6,490 nucleotides of DNA, taken from the NCBI GenBank assembly GCA_001798455.1, contig MGSI01000060.1, positions 1-6,490 on the forward strand. Direction: 5' to 3'. Position 1 is the stretch's first letter. Every line of letters starts with the position of its first letter. Both the position numbers and the translations under genes were made by a program. A model generated the notes under the pieces. That model was given only the letters and a program-made list of their open reading frames with translations, was not told the origin of the DNA and ran no database searches. Positions 5,535-6,490 of this stretch are shown piece by piece. The DNA is from Deltaproteobacteria bacterium RIFCSPLOWO2_02_FULL_57_26 (GTDB lineage Bacteria; Desulfobacterota; Binatia; UBA9968).

Positions 5535-5619
5535 CGGCAGGCTTGCCACGGGGCGAATAGCGGTCCCTTGCAATTCTCACGCAGCAAACTTCGCCGTCCC
5601 GGTCATGGCAAGCCTGCCG
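5535..5619. repeat. 14-bp perfect inverted repeat across the hydratase stop codon
   Basis: CGGCAGGCTTGCCA (5535-5548) is the exact reverse complement of TGGCAAGCCTGCCG (5606-5619), with 57 nt between. One arm is in the last codons of the hydratase gene and the other just past its stop. In the mRNA this could form a GC-rich hairpin enclosing the stop codon. No T-run follows on the minus strand, so it is not a standard terminator. Confidence 0.5.
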
Positions 5620-6434
5620 TCGGCATCGAGTGCCCAGAGCGTAGCCTCGCGCCCATCGGCCGCCGGGTTTCCAGCTATCGTGAAGCTGCCGGTATCGTAA
5701 ATCTGGCGAAAGCTCTTAAAATCGAACGAGGTCAGCCGGCGCGCCGGCAGCTCCTTGCGGCACAGCTCGATCATCAGCTGTGATATGAGCGAACTCTGCA
5801 CCACTAAACCTGGAAGCTTTTCGACCTTAGTGCAGTAGTCGCGGTCGTAGTGGATGCGGTGGCTGTTGAATCGGATCGCCGAGAAGCGGAAGAGCAAAGG
5901 CGGATTGGGCTCGACCACCTGTCGCCAGGCTGCCGGAGCGGCAACCGGGGGCGGAGTTACGGATGCGGCCTCGGCTCTCGCTTCGCTGAGCATAACCATA
6001 TCGCGCTCTTCCACGACGCCGAGGCCGCGGCTGTTCGAAATGCTGTGCCGCTCGACGATGGTTACCATGGCTCCGTTCGGCCCATCGTCGATTCGGATAT
6101 CGGCAATCTCCGTGACCCGCGTAATTTCGTCGCCGATCCTCAGCGGCTCATGAAACGTGACGCGGGTGCCGCCGATCCGGCGGCGCGGCAAAGGAATGGG
6201 CGGCACGATGCCGCCGCCTGAGGCCTGACCGTCCAAGCGCATCTGAGAAGGCCGGTGCGACGCCGGGAAAAACGCGCCGTACCATCCGGGCGGAATCGGC
6301 GCGCCCTTTTCCACCGGCGGATTTTCCTGCCCCAACGTAGCGGCGAATTTTAACATCGCCGAAGCGGTAACCACATCTGTGGCCGTTTCCTTTTTGCCGA
6401 TATAGCTTTTAAATCTCTCCAGTGACTCCGCCAT
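5577..6434 (-). CDS. HTD2-like double-hotdog dehydratase/hydratase (mesaconyl-C4-CoA hydratase type)
   Basis: A 285-residue protein of the HTD2 / mesaconyl-C4-CoA (or itaconyl-CoA) hydratase group, which adds or removes water on acyl-CoA thioesters. An N-terminal FAS1-like hotdog domain spans about residues 1-160, with GWYGAFF near 50-56, GGTRVTFHEPLRIGDEI at 88-104 and MVTIVERHSI near 123-132. A C-terminal MaoC-like hotdog domain follows, carrying the catalytic-type motif RFNSHRIHYDRDY (188-200; His192, His195, Asp197) and PGLVVQSSL. ATG at 6434 has AAGGAGG 9 nt upstream. Stop is TGA at 5579-5577. A possible upstream gene ends within its ribosome-binding site, which suggests an operon extending past the right edge, perhaps with CoA-transferase or acyl-CoA genes (inference). 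Exact substrate cannot be read from sequence; related proteins act on methyl-branched or C5 dicarboxylic acyl-CoAs. Confidence 0.9.
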   Translation of the reverse strand: MAESLERFKSYIGKKETATDVVTASAMLKFAATLGQENPPVEKGAPIPPGWYGAFFPASHRPSQMRLDGQASGGGIVPPIPLPRRRIGGTRVTFHEPLRIGDEITRVTEIADIRIDDGPNGAMVTIVERHSISNSRGLGVVEERDMVMLSEARAEAASVTPPPVAAPAAWRQVVEPNPPLLFRFSAIRFNSHRIHYDRDYCTKVEKLPGLVVQSSLISQLMIELCRKELPARRLTSFDFKSFRQIYDTGSFTIAGNPAADGREATLWALDADGRLAMTGTAKFAA

Positions 6435-6448
6435 GGCCGAAACCTCCT

Positions 6449-6490
6449 TTAAGCAGCCTTTCTCGCGAAGCTTAGTCCGCCACGGTTCGC
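6449..6490 (-). CDS. Possible C-terminal end of an upstream gene
   Basis: From the window edge, one minus-strand frame is open for 13 codons (ANRGGLSFARKAA) and stops at TAA 6451-6449. That stop overlaps the AAAGGAGG ribosome-binding site of the hydratase gene, the arrangement expected of tightly packed operon genes. The stretch is too short to identify; another frame stops at TAA 6474-6472 and could equally be the tail. Confidence 0.35.
   Translation of the reverse strand, partial: ANRGGLSFARKAA

Overview
The window carries six protein genes, all on the minus strand, so the reading order runs from high to low coordinates. The last gene runs off the left edge, and a stub of another may enter from the right edge. 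DNA is GC-rich, ribosome-binding sites are strong (AGGAGG type), and the gaps hold short dispersed repeats. This suits a free-living, probably soil or sediment, Gram-negative-type bacterium with many ABC-type substrate-binding proteins, such as a deltaproteobacterial, Binatota-, Rokubacteria- or Tectomicrobia-like lineage. That placement is an impression from gene style and cannot be proven here.

Layout from right to left. A two-hotdog acyl-CoA dehydratase/hydratase of the HTD2 / mesaconyl-C4-CoA hydratase type (5577-6434) follows the possible tail of an upstream gene. Next is a 325-nt gap (5252-5576) with a MITE-like element (about 5381-5511) and a small tandem heptamer repeat. Then comes an exported methionine sulfoxide reductase, msrA (4634-5251). 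After a 176-nt gap with a convincing sigma70-type promoter comes an operon-like block: an alpha/beta hydrolase of the FrsA / 2,6-dihydroxypseudooxynicotine hydrolase type (3345-4457), an Fe(III)-type periplasmic binding protein (2300-3334) coupled to it by 10 nt, a 256-nt repeat-bearing gap, a second and unrelated NMT1/SsuA-like binding protein without signal peptide (1111-2043), and a PotA/FbpC-type transporter ATPase (1-1019, cut by the window edge) that starts with TTG. No permease is visible.

How they may work together (inference): the hydrolase, two binding proteins and ATPase look like an uptake-and-breakdown unit for a small organic compound. The Fe(III)-type binding protein lacks an obvious tyrosine pair for iron, which argues against simple iron uptake. 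The hydratase would fit acyl-CoA catabolism encoded nearby. MsrA is a stress-repair enzyme and looks like a passenger: a perfect 13-nt inverted repeat brackets it. I do not see a clearly new defence or mobile system. The most interesting items are the inverted repeat around msrA, the MITE-like element, the two-binding-protein arrangement, and the start-codon problem of the second binding protein.
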